Below are positions 1 through 9,987 of a stretch of 64,000 nt of DNA, in pieces. Numbering within the stretch: position 1 is the first letter of the stretch; each line of letters opens with the position of its first letter. The translations under genes and the position numbers were made by a program. The DNA comes from Glycomyces lechevalierae (GTDB lineage Bacteria > Actinomycetota > Actinomycetes > Mycobacteriales > Micromonosporaceae), in NCBI RefSeq assembly GCF_027622945.1, contig NZ_JAPZVQ010000010.1:24799-88798 (forward strand). The letters are read 5' to 3'. A model generated the notes under the pieces. The model was not told where the DNA came from. It saw nothing but the letters and a program-made list of their open reading frames with translations, and did no database searches.

Positions 1-110
1 CCGGGGCGGCCCCCCCCCCCCCCCCCCCCCCCCCGCCGCCCGCCCCCCCCCCCGGGGGGGCCCCCCGGGGGGGGCCCCCCCCCCGCTTCGCGCTGGTTGG
101 CTCGTCGTGA
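1..110. other. Low-complexity C/G tract at the window edge
   Basis: The first ~85 bases are almost only C and G, including a C run of about 30 bases. Nothing like it occurs elsewhere in the window, and it carries no gene or hairpin I would trust. It looks like a contig-end or homopolymer sequencing artefact. Normal sequence resumes by about position 86. Confidence 0.7.
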
Positions 111-148
111 GCCGGCGGCGCGGGGCCGCTGCGACATGTGTCGCCGAA

Positions 149-346
149 CTACCGGGCTCGGTCGCCCTTGATCTTGCCCATGGCGTCCTGCGCCATGTCC
201 TTCGCCTTGTCGGCGTATTCGTCCACCTTATCGCCCATGGGCGATTCCTTGGCCTTGTTGACCAGATCCTCGGCCTTGTCCTTCATGCCGCTCGCGTTCT
301 CCGAGAGCTTGTCCTTGGCCTCGTTGAACTTGTCCTGCATCCCCAC
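149..346 (-). CDS. Small CsbD-like / MT0933 antitoxin-like helical protein
   Basis: This is a short, highly charged protein of about 65 residues, rich in Lys, Asp, Glu and Ala, with repeated KDKxE and AKD motifs and no cysteine. It should form amphipathic helices. The pattern resembles CsbD-like stress proteins and the actinobacterial MT0933 (Rv0909-type) antitoxin family; sequence alone does not decide between them. No toxin-like partner lies next to it. A GGAGGGG ribosome site precedes a GTG at 346, with an in-frame ATG two codons later at 340, so either may be used. A TATAGT hexamer about 30 bases upstream could be its -10 box. The gene is divergent from the FAD monooxygenase. Confidence 0.6.
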   Translation of the reverse strand: MGMQDKFNEAKDKLSENASGMKDKAEDLVNKAKESPMGDKVDEYADKAKDMAQDAMGKIKGDRAR

Positions 347-487
347 GATGAACCCCTCCCTGTGAGTCGGTTTCACTATAGGGGCGGCTCCGGGACCCCG
401 CCCGGATTTCACGTACATCCCCGGTCGAATCCCGAACGCTACCGGAGGATGACGCGGACCGGGCCGGTTGCGGCCTACGGTCGCCCC

Positions 488-2344
488 ATGAACGACTTGC
501 GAACCATCGAGCGGGCCCGCACCGCGATCGTCATCGGCGGCGGCGTGGCGGGCCCCGTGGCCGCCCTGGCCCTCCAGAAGGCCGGCATCGAGGCCACCGT
601 GTTCGAGGCCTACAAGCCCGGCACCGGCTCCCGCGGCGGGCCGCTCGGCCTCGCCTCGAACGGCCTGAACGCCCTCGGCGTGGTCGGCGCGGACCGGGTC
701 CTCGCGGACGCGGGCATCGCGACGCCGCGCATGATCATCCACTCCGGCTCCGGCAAGGTCCTGGGCACCGTCGAGTCCTCTGCGGGCCTGCCGACGAACA
801 CGACCCTCCCGCGCGGCCGCCTCACCGAACTCCTTCAGGCGCACGCGGAGTCGTCCGGGATCCGATTCGTCTACGGCAGGCGCTTCGTGGACGCGGTCGA
901 CACCGGCCGCAGCGTCATCGCCCAGTTCGACGACCACACCACCGCCGAGGCGGACGTGCTCATCGGCTGCGACGGCATCCGCTCCGCGGTGCGGGCCAGC
1001 CTCGACCCGGCCAGTCCGAAGCCGCGCTACACGGGCCTCATCGGTTTGGGCGGCTTCAGCACGGCCGACCCGCTCGGGGCCACCGACACCGGTGGGTCCT
1101 TCCACATGGTCTTCGGCCGCCGGGCCTTCTTCGGGCACGTCTCGGACGGCACGCGGACCGGCTGGTTCGCGAACCTGCCGTTCAAGACCTTCACCCGCGA
1201 GCAGTTGCGCGAGACGAGCTTCGACGGGTGGATCGCGTTGATGCGCAAGCTCTTCGCGGACGACAACAGTGCCGCGCTCACGATCCTCGACCACGTGACG
1301 CCCGAGACCTTCATCCCGCCGTCCCCGCTCGAGGACCTGCCGCACGTCCCGGTCTGGTCCAAGGGCCGCATCGCGCTCATCGGCGACGCCGCGCACGCCA
1401 CCTCGCCCTCCTCGGGCCAGGGCGCGAGCCTCGCCGCCGAATCGGCGGTCGAGCTCGCCCGCTGCCTGCGCGATCTGCCTGTGGCCCAGGCCTTCCAGGC
1501 CTACGAGGACCGCCGCCGCGACCGCGTCGAACGCGTCATCGCCACGGCCGCCCGCACCAACCAGTCCAAGGCCGCCGGCCCGGTCGCCGCCCGCTTCCGC
1601 GACGCACTGATGCCGTTCTTCATGGAGCGCTTCACGACTCCCGAGAAGATGGCGTGGCAGTACGCCCACACCATCGACTGGGACGAGCCGGCGCGCGCCG
1701 CCCGCTCGTTATGCACCGCTTCGAGACTCCCGCGCGATCGGCCTGACCGTTCGCCGGAGTCCCGTGGCCGCTCGACGATGGCGGGCGACCCTCCAAAGTG
1801 CCACACTCCGAAGATGGACAGCCCTTCCGCGCCCGCAGCATCGGCTGCCGCCGATCCGCAACCGAGCCTCGGTTCCGGGTCGGCGGTGCCGCCCCTCGCG
1901 CCAGTTCCCCCGCAAGGACCGCCGCCTGCCAAACCCGGGAGGAGCGCACGTCTCGTTGTGGGGACCGTGGCCGGCGCAGCGCTGTTCCTCGCAGGACTCG
2001 GGGTCGGCATCGCGATCGGCGACGACCCGGGGGGCGACGACGGCAGCTCGGACCTCGAAGCCGTGAAGGAGGAGTGCGCCGCCGGTTCGTCGGACATCCG
2101 GGTCGGCGACGGCGGCGAGACCCTGACCATCGACCGGATGGGAGCGGCGGAGTCGCCCGGCGCCACCTTCACCCAGTTCGACTGCATAGTCGAAGAACTC
2201 GGCATTCCCGACTCGGTCCTTGACCGGATCGAGAACACCCGCGCGCTCGACGGTTATCAGGACGCGAGCTTCGCCGAGTACGCGGCATCGTGGACGTACC
2301 ACCCCGACGACGGCCTCAACATGACCATCACCGTGGCTGGATAA
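488..2344 (+). CDS. FAD-dependent aromatic-type monooxygenase, read through into a membrane protein
   Basis: The first ~405 residues are a class A flavoprotein monooxygenase, which uses NAD(P)H and O2 to hydroxylate small, often aromatic substrates. Visible motifs are the N-terminal Rossmann GGGVAGPVAA, the DG-type GCDGIRSAVR, and the second FAD motif GDAAHATSPSSGQGASLA. The substrate cannot be read from sequence. Instead of stopping after the usual C-terminal end (around IDWDEPAR, near 1696) the frame stays open through a ~35-codon low-complexity linker into an unrelated Pro-rich, single-helix membrane protein. The whole ORF is 618 residues. A lost stop or an indel in the GC-rich stretch around 1690-1710 is likelier than a functional fusion. 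The ATG at 488 begins immediately before the FAD motif. Confidence 0.75.
   Translation: MNDLRTIERARTAIVIGGGVAGPVAALALQKAGIEATVFEAYKPGTGSRGGPLGLASNGLNALGVVGADRVLADAGIATPRMIIHSGSGKVLGTVESSAGLPTNTTLPRGRLTELLQAHAESSGIRFVYGRRFVDAVDTGRSVIAQFDDHTTAEADVLIGCDGIRSAVRASLDPASPKPRYTGLIGLGGFSTADPLGATDTGGSFHMVFGRRAFFGHVSDGTRTGWFANLPFKTFTREQLRETSFDGWIALMRKLFADDNSAALTILDHVTPETFIPPSPLEDLPHVPVWSKGRIALIGDAAHATSPSSGQGASLAAESAVELARCLRDLPVAQAFQAYEDRRRDRVERVIATAARTNQSKAAGPVAARFRDALMPFFMERFTTPEKMAWQYAHTIDWDEPARAARSLCTASRLPRDRPDRSPESRGRSTMAGDPPKCHTPKMDSPSAPAASAAADPQPSLGSGSAVPPLAPVPPQGPPPAKPGRSARLVVGTVAGAALFLAGLGVGIAIGDDPGGDDGSSDLEAVKEECAAGSSDIRVGDGGETLTIDRMGAAESPGATFTQFDCIVEELGIPDSVLDRIENTRALDGYQDASFAEYAASWTYHPDDGLNMTITVAG
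1814..2344 (+). CDS. Pro-rich single-pass membrane protein (C-terminal part of the 488-2344 frame)
   Basis: If translated from the ATG at 1814 this is a 176-residue protein: a Pro/Ala/Ser-rich cytoplasmic N-terminus of ~45 residues, one hydrophobic helix (about residues 48-68) and an acidic extracellular domain. The domain has two cysteines and ends in a WTYHPDDGLNMTI segment, a pattern I recognise from uncharacterised actinobacterial membrane proteins. It is in frame with the upstream monooxygenase with no stop between, so its independence is inferred from domain architecture. No strong ribosome site precedes 1814; an in-frame ATG at 1780 is an alternative. Function unknown. Confidence 0.5.
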   Translation: MDSPSAPAASAAADPQPSLGSGSAVPPLAPVPPQGPPPAKPGRSARLVVGTVAGAALFLAGLGVGIAIGDDPGGDDGSSDLEAVKEECAAGSSDIRVGDGGETLTIDRMGAAESPGATFTQFDCIVEELGIPDSVLDRIENTRALDGYQDASFAEYAASWTYHPDDGLNMTITVAG

Positions 2345-2359
2345 GGCCGAAGTGAGCCG

Positions 2360-2842
2360 CTAGCGGCCGAGGGCGCGGGCGAGCTGGTCGAGGAAGACGC
2401 GTTCGCCCGCGGTGACGGCGACCTTCCTGCTGAAGAAGCCGGCCTCTTTGGTCTTGACGGATTCGGCGATGACCGTGGCGATCTGGAGGAGCCAGGCGCT
2501 GTAGGCGTCGGCGTCCGCGGCGTCGGCGCGCTCCCGCAGGAGCGCGGCGGCCGCCTCGGCCTGCTTGAGCGCCTGGGTCATCGCCTCGTCGGTGAAGGGG
2601 AGCTCGCGGTCGTCGGACTCGGGGTCGGTGCCGCGCTCACGAAGCTTGGTGGCGACGGCCTTGACGAAGGCGTTCTCGTGGCGCTGGGCGGCGCGGAACT
2701 CCTTGGCGCCGGCGGTCACTTCTTTGAGGAACGCGAGGGCGTTCTTGTGGCCGTCGGCGACGATCGCGCCCTTCATGACCACGCCGGGGGTGTCGAGGAT
2801 CAGGTCGAGGTCGTCGCCGGTGAGGGCCGAAAGCTCGGTCAT
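2360..2842 (-). CDS. Hypothetical helical protein
   Basis: This 160-residue soluble protein has no signal peptide or membrane segment. It is mostly helical, rich in Ala, Glu, Asp and Lys, with a central Asp/Glu/Pro-rich loop and no cysteines. It resembles uncharacterised actinobacterial proteins of similar size, and I cannot assign a function. It starts 66 bases beyond the relA stop and reads in the same direction, so it could be co-transcribed as the last gene of a relA operon. The ATG at 2842 is the first in the frame. Confidence 0.65.
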   Translation of the reverse strand: MTELSALTGDDLDLILDTPGVVMKGAIVADGHKNALAFLKEVTAGAKEFRAAQRHENAFVKAVATKLRERGTDPESDDRELPFTDEAMTQALKQAEAAAALLRERADAADADAYSAWLLQIATVIAESVKTKEAGFFSRKVAVTAGERVFLDQLARALGR

Positions 2843-2908
2843 GTCAACGCTTTCCGTCAGATCGGTGGGTGGGATGCGCCCAACCTACCGGGCGGTGCCG
2901 AGCGGCCT

Positions 2909-5257
<2,349 letters not shown>

Positions 5258-5394
5258 GACGCCTCCTCGGTGTCAGCACGGAACGGCTTCGTCAATGTTC
5301 TACGTCAATGTTCAACAAAGCCTCGACTTCCATCCTAGCCGCGCAGGGGGGTGTGATCCGCCACCGATGCCGGGAGGCGGATCGACCCGTCGTG

Positions 5395-6315
5395 CTACAT
5401 GCCCGGGACGGCCACTTCCATGGCGCCGGCCGCGGCCACCTGCTCGACGATGTCGAGCCCGGCGGTCACCTGGCCGAGGATGGTGTAGTCCGCGGGGAGC
5501 TGCGTGTCCTTGTACACGATGAAGAACTGGCTGCCCGTGGTGCCCGGTCCGGCGTTCGCCATCGCGATGGTCCCGGCGGGGTAGTTGCCCGCGGCCTCGA
5601 CCGGCAGGTTCTCCTCGCCGTACGAGTAGCCCGGGGAGCCCTGGCCGGCCATCTCGGGGGTGCCGGCCTCGATCGCGGCGCGCGCGTCGGGGTCGCCGCA
5701 CTGGAGCACCCAGATGCCCTCGGTGACCAGACGGTGGCACTGCTGGTCGTCGAAGTAGCCGTCCTTGGCGAGGTGCGTGAAGGACCCGGCGGTGCACGGG
5801 GCGCCCGCGGTGTCGATGTCGGCGGTGATCGTGCCCAGGTTGGTCGCGATCGTCATCTCCTGCGTGCCCGCGGCCGGCTCGGTCGCCGGCGGGGTCGGGC
5901 TGGTGCCGTCCGCCGAGGTGTACATGCAGTCCTCGGTCGCCGAGGCGTCCGGCGTGCTCATCTGCACGCATTCGAGGTACACGTCCTGGGCGGGCTGGCC
6001 GTCCGTGACGCCCTCGGTGGCGGTGCCCACGTTGCCCTCACCGCTCGGCTCGATGCCGTCGCAGCGGGTCGAGGCGGCCTTGGCGTCCTCCACGAGCGCG
6101 GCCATGTCGCCGTCGAGCGCGGAGCCGCCCTCGGAGTCGTCACCGCCGAACACATTGACGGCGACGATGGCGATCACCACCAGGGCGACGAGGCCGGCCA
6201 CGCCGCCGACGCTCCACGCGACGGTGCGCCTGCGGGCCTCTTCCTCGGCCTTGGCGGACATGCGCTGCTGCAACTGCTGCCGGGCGGCCAGGCGCTGGGC
6301 TTGTTTCGACGCCAC
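5395..6315 (-). CDS. Membrane-anchored cyclophilin-type peptidyl-prolyl isomerase
   Basis: The 306-residue protein has a basic, helical cytoplasmic N-terminus (about 30 residues), one membrane helix (about 33-55), an acidic linker with several cysteines, and a cyclophilin domain from about residue 145 to the end. The domain carries typical segments such as SQFFIVYKDT, GTIAMANAGPGTTGSQ and TILGQVTAGLDIVE. It should catalyse prolyl cis-trans isomerisation on the outer face of the membrane and assist folding of exported proteins. The GTG start at 6315 has a GAAGGAG ribosome site. It lies 33 bases downstream of the small membrane protein at 6349-6663 and about 140 bases upstream of relA, all in one direction. 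Confidence 0.93.
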   Translation of the reverse strand: MASKQAQRLAARQQLQQRMSAKAEEEARRRTVAWSVGGVAGLVALVVIAIVAVNVFGGDDSEGGSALDGDMAALVEDAKAASTRCDGIEPSGEGNVGTATEGVTDGQPAQDVYLECVQMSTPDASATEDCMYTSADGTSPTPPATEPAAGTQEMTIATNLGTITADIDTAGAPCTAGSFTHLAKDGYFDDQQCHRLVTEGIWVLQCGDPDARAAIEAGTPEMAGQGSPGYSYGEENLPVEAAGNYPAGTIAMANAGPGTTGSQFFIVYKDTQLPADYTILGQVTAGLDIVEQVAAAGAMEVAVPGM

Positions 6316-6348
6316 CGTCGATCTCCTTCGTCGCGCGTTCGGGGGTAC

Positions 6349-6663
6349 TTACTCGGTCGTTTCGGAGGGGGTCTCGGAAGGGGCCTCGGAGGCGGTCGCG
6401 CTGGGGTCGACCGTGGCACTGGGATCGAGGGGCACGGTCTCGGTGACCTCGGCGGTGGGGGTCTCCTCGGCCGCCGGCTCCTCGTCCTTGAAGAACCCGG
6501 ACTGCCACAGGTAGCCGAGGGTCAGCACCGCGGCGATCGCGAGGAGTCCGCCCAGCGCCTGCAGCTGCCGGCGGCGGCGCAGCTTGGCCGCGAGTCGCGC
6601 GTTCTTCTTCGCGTTCGCGATGCGCTGCTTGCGCTGCTCCATGTGCTTGGACTTGGCGGGCAC
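6349..6663 (-). CDS. Small single-pass membrane protein with basic N-terminus
   Basis: This 104-residue protein has a strongly basic first ~40 residues (many Lys/Arg), one hydrophobic segment (about 41-57), then an acidic, Thr/Ser/Pro/Glu-rich tail presumably outside the cell. It resembles the N-terminal anchor of the downstream cyclophilin without the enzymatic domain. The GTG start at 6663 directly follows AGGAGG with four-base spacing. It heads the likely operon with the cyclophilin gene. The function is unknown, and the pairing suggests a membrane role linked to protein export or folding. Confidence 0.75.
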   Translation of the reverse strand: MPAKSKHMEQRKQRIANAKKNARLAAKLRRRRQLQALGGLLAIAAVLTLGYLWQSGFFKDEEPAAEETPTAEVTETVPLDPSATVDPSATASEAPSETPSETTE

Positions 6664-6826
6664 CTGGCCTCCTACGTATGACCGGTCTCGGCGATGCCTG
6701 CGAACCGTTAAGTGCGCACACCGCCCGTTTCAGGGGTTACGAGTTCCGCAGTTTAGCCGGGACAAGTCAGACGCGTCACCGCAGGATGCCCGGTGTATCC
6801 TGACCCGGCGAAGGGAGGGGGAGCGG

Positions 6827-7501
6827 TTGCTCATCGAGACGCTGGTGGCGGATGCGTTCGGCACGAACTGCTATGTGCTGTCGGCCGGTCCCGGATCCGA
6901 GTGCGTGGTCGTGGACCCCGGCATCGGCATCGCGCCCCGCCTCGACGAGCTCGTGAGCGAGCGCGGCCTCAAGCCCGTCGCGGTGGTCCTCACCCACGGG
7001 CACCTCGACCACACCTTCTCCGTGACCCCGGTGTGCGGCGCGAGCGACATCCCCGCCTACATCCACACCGACGACCGGCACCTCCTCGCCGATCCCGCCA
7101 AGGGCTTCAGCGCGAACATGATGTCCCTCGTCGGCACCGGCCTCGAGTGGACCGAGCCCGACGACGTGCAGTCCCTCACCGACGGCGGCACGTTCGACCT
7201 CGCCGGGATGCGCTTCACCGTCGACCACGCCCCCGGCCACACCGCCGGCTCGGCCATGTTCCACACCGCCGACGCCGAAGGCCTCTACACGCTCACCGGC
7301 GACGTCCTCTTCCGCGGCGCGATCGGCCGCACCGACCTGCCCGGCGGCAGCGACGCGGCCATGCAGGACACCTTGCGCGACAAGGTCCTCCCGCTCGACG
7401 ACGCCACCGTCGTCCTCCCCGGGCACGGCCCGAGCACCACCATCGCGGTCGAACGCGTCCGCAACCCGTACCTCAAGCGCGCCGCGCAGTCCGGCCATTA
7501 G
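6827..7501 (+). CDS. MBL-fold metallohydrolase (glyoxalase II-like)
   Basis: This is a 224-residue metallo-beta-lactamase-fold hydrolase of the GloB-like group that often precedes hisS in actinobacteria. Metal ligands are visible in THGHLDH, APGHTAGS, the GD of LTGDVLFRGAIGRTD and the late PGHGPST. The substrate is probably a thioester such as S-lactoyl-type conjugates, which is inferred from family. The start is the TTG at 6827 because an AGGGAGGGGGAG ribosome site sits just before it and the fold begins at once; upstream in-frame codons lack such a site. A TATCCT hexamer at 6796-6801 could be the -10 box. hisS follows after 67 bases. Confidence 0.9.
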   Translation: MLIETLVADAFGTNCYVLSAGPGSECVVVDPGIGIAPRLDELVSERGLKPVAVVLTHGHLDHTFSVTPVCGASDIPAYIHTDDRHLLADPAKGFSANMMSLVGTGLEWTEPDDVQSLTDGGTFDLAGMRFTVDHAPGHTAGSAMFHTADAEGLYTLTGDVLFRGAIGRTDLPGGSDAAMQDTLRDKVLPLDDATVVLPGHGPSTTIAVERVRNPYLKRAAQSGH

Positions 7502-7568
7502 CCGCGCCCCGCCGCGCCGCCTTTCTCTCACCGAACAACGCTGTATCGAACAACGCTAGGAGACCGCC

Positions 7569-8894
7569 ATGTCACGACCCCAGCCGCTCTCGGGGTTCCC
7601 CGAACTGCTGCCCCGGCAGCGGATCGTCGAGCTGCAGGTCGTCGACCACCTCCGCCGCGCCTTCGAACTCCACGGCTTCGCGAACCTCCAGACCCGCGCC
7701 GTCGAGCCCATGGACCAGCTGCTGCGCAAGGGCGAGACGTCCAAGGAGGTCTACGTCCTGCGCCGCCTCCAGGCCGACGACCGCGACACCAGCGACGCCG
7801 AACTGGGCCTGCACTTCGACCTCACGGTGCCGTTCGCGCGGTACGTGCTCGAGAACGCCGGGAAGCTCAACTTCCCGTTCCGCCGCTACCAGATCCAGCC
7901 GGTCTGGCGCGGCGAGCGCCCCCAGAGCGGGCGCTACCGCGAGTTCTGGCAGGCCGACATCGACATCATCGACCAGGGCGAGCTGCCCGCGCACTACGAG
8001 GTCGAGGTGGCGCTGGTCGTCGCGGACGCCCTGCGCGACCTGCCGATCCCGGCGGTGCGCATGCACGTCAACAACCGCAAGCTCTCCCAGGGCTTCTACC
8101 AGGGCCTCGGCATCGCCGACACCGAAGAGGCCCTGCGGATCATCGACAAGCTCGACAAGATCGGGGCCGACGCGGTCGCGAAGCTCCTCATCGACACCGT
8201 CGACGCGACCCCGGAGCAGGCCGAGGCCTGCCTCAAGCTCGCCTCGATCAGCGCCGCGGACACCTCGTTCGTGGACGAGATCCGCGCGCTGGGCGTCACC
8301 GACCCGCTCCTGGAGGAGGGCCTGAACGAGCTCGCGGCCGTGGTCGACGCCGCCGCGAAGGCCGCCCCCGGTTTCGTCGTCGCGGACATGAAGATCGCCC
8401 GCGGCCTCGACTACTACACCGGCACGGTCTACGAGGTGTTCATCGAGGGCCAGGAGCACCTGGGCTCGATCTGCTCGGGCGGCCGCTACGACGAGCTCGC
8501 CTCCGACGGCAAGCACACCTATCCCGGTGTGGGCCTTTCGATCGGCGTCTCGCGCCTCCTGGTGCCGCTGCTCCAGTCCGGCGCGCTCGACGCCACCCGC
8601 GAGGTGCCCACCTGCGTGCTCGTCGCCCTCGCGAACGACGACGACCGCGCCGCCGCGACCGGCCTCGCCCAGCGCCTGCGCGGACGGGGCATCCCCACCC
8701 AGGTCTCGCCCTCGGCCGCGAAGTTCGGCAAGCAGATCAAGTTCGCCGACAAGCGCGGGATCCCCTTCGTGCTCTTCGTGAACGACGAGGGCACCCAGAT
8801 CAAGGACATCCGCTCCGGCGACCAGGTCACGATCGACGTCGACGCCTGGAACCCCCCGGCCGAGGACCTCCACCCCACGATCGTCACCGCGTAG
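7569..8894 (+). CDS. hisS: Histidyl-tRNA synthetase
   Basis: This class II aminoacyl-tRNA synthetase charges tRNA-His. The 441-residue protein has motif 2 (FRRYQIQPVWRGERPQSGRYREF region, about residues 100-125), the histidine-binding ARGLDYYTGTVYEV (about 277-290), motif 3 (VGLSIGVSRLL), and a C-terminal anticodon-binding domain (from ~345). An AGGAG site sits six bases before the ATG. A perfect terminator follows directly, so transcription with the upstream MBL gene probably ends here. Confidence 0.97.
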   Translation: MSRPQPLSGFPELLPRQRIVELQVVDHLRRAFELHGFANLQTRAVEPMDQLLRKGETSKEVYVLRRLQADDRDTSDAELGLHFDLTVPFARYVLENAGKLNFPFRRYQIQPVWRGERPQSGRYREFWQADIDIIDQGELPAHYEVEVALVVADALRDLPIPAVRMHVNNRKLSQGFYQGLGIADTEEALRIIDKLDKIGADAVAKLLIDTVDATPEQAEACLKLASISAADTSFVDEIRALGVTDPLLEEGLNELAAVVDAAAKAAPGFVVADMKIARGLDYYTGTVYEVFIEGQEHLGSICSGGRYDELASDGKHTYPGVGLSIGVSRLLVPLLQSGALDATREVPTCVLVALANDDDRAAATGLAQRLRGRGIPTQVSPSAAKFGKQIKFADKRGIPFVLFVNDEGTQIKDIRSGDQVTIDVDAWNPPAEDLHPTIVTA

Positions 8895-8898
8895 CGAA

Positions 8899-8928
8899 AC
8901 GGCGGGCGCCCGAACGGGCGCCCGCCGT
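8899..8928 (+). terminator. Intrinsic terminator after hisS
   Basis: A perfect 13-bp stem (ACGGCGGGCGCCC with its complement) closes a GAAC loop five bases after the hisS stop. There is no clear T run, which is usual for high-G+C actinobacterial terminators. Confidence 0.75.
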
Positions 8929-8984
8929 CGTGCGGTGGCTAGGACCAACGCGTTGAGGGTTGCTTCATCGCCGTCACTCATGTG

Positions 8985-9944
8985 TCACCCGAAGATATCG
9001 GCGGCAGATCGGGCGGTCACCGACAGTTTCATCCAGGCTCGAAGTTGCGCCAGGTCGCCACATCGCTCGATGCGGCGGCGCTCGTTCTCGGTGATCCTCA
9101 GTCCGCGAGTCTCGATGAGGTCGAGGAGCATTTCGGAAGCTTCCTCGAGTCTCCCCTTGGCTTCTCCGCGGGCTTCTCCGCGAGCTTCGCGTTCGGCGAG
9201 GAGCTTGCTCTGGTACGGGTACGTCTCTTGCTGCATCAGGGCCTCCAGGATCGTGCGGGCGTGCTCGCCGAGCTGCCCCAACATGTACTGAGTGTATCGT
9301 TTGGCGGTTTCCTCCGGGAGCAGCGCGAGCTCCGCTTCGGCGGCGATGAGCAGACGTTCGATGTCGTCTGAACGCTCGTGAATGAGTGTTCCCAGCACCA
9401 TTTGATCTTTGCGTTCCCCGTTCTCCGAGTTCTCGAAGAGCTTCGGGTAGTTGGCGGGGCTGAGCACCTGCATTCGGAAGGCGCTCCCGGGCTGGCCGGT
9501 GTCGATCGGTTCGGCAGCCCAAGCCGCCACCGCGGGGTTCGAGCAGATCACGATGAGGACGACCGGCGCTTTGATCCGATGGCGGCAGTTCACTTGCTAA
9601 GCGGGCCAGGAGAACCGCTTGCGCTTGTCCTTCTCGCGCTGGATTTCGAGGATGATGCCGAGCTGGTTGTCGTCTCCTGCGCGGCAGAGGACCACGTTGT
9701 CGGCGTTGAGGTCGTGAACACTCTTGTCGGTGCACGATTCCGAATACGGGAGAACTTCGTCGTGCGGGGGAATCGGGAGGTTGAGGATCTCGCCGGCGAG
9801 TTCGACCACGAAGCTCGGTCGATCTCTGGACAGCTTCAGCGGATTGTCGTGTGCTTGTGTAGTCACGCGATCGAGGCTACGAACCACCCGAACGACGGCA
9901 AAACGCGTAACCTTTGTCATTTTCTCGTTAGAGACGGGCTTCAC
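8985..9944 (-). pseudogene. Actinobacterial ~300-aa protein of unknown function interrupted by an in-frame TAG
   Basis: Two adjacent open frames, 9944-9600 and 9593-8985, are in the same phase and separated only by TAG (9599-9597) and CAA. Together they match the layout of a common actinobacterial family: RPSFVVELAGEILNLPIP near the N-terminus, a LEIQREKDKRKRFSWPA segment, a KAPVVLIVICSNPAVAAWA strand and a charged C-terminal region with ARGEARGEAKG repeats. In this family the WPA motif is normally followed by Tyr, and here that position is TAG, one base from a Tyr codon. The likely start is GTG 9866, ATG 9920 or GTG 9944. The two halves would be non-functional unless suppressed, or this is a sequencing error. 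Function unknown. Confidence 0.75.
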
Positions 9945-9987
9945 CTCCGCCGCAGCAAGGCGGCGGAGGCGAAGCCGCTTGGGGGAC

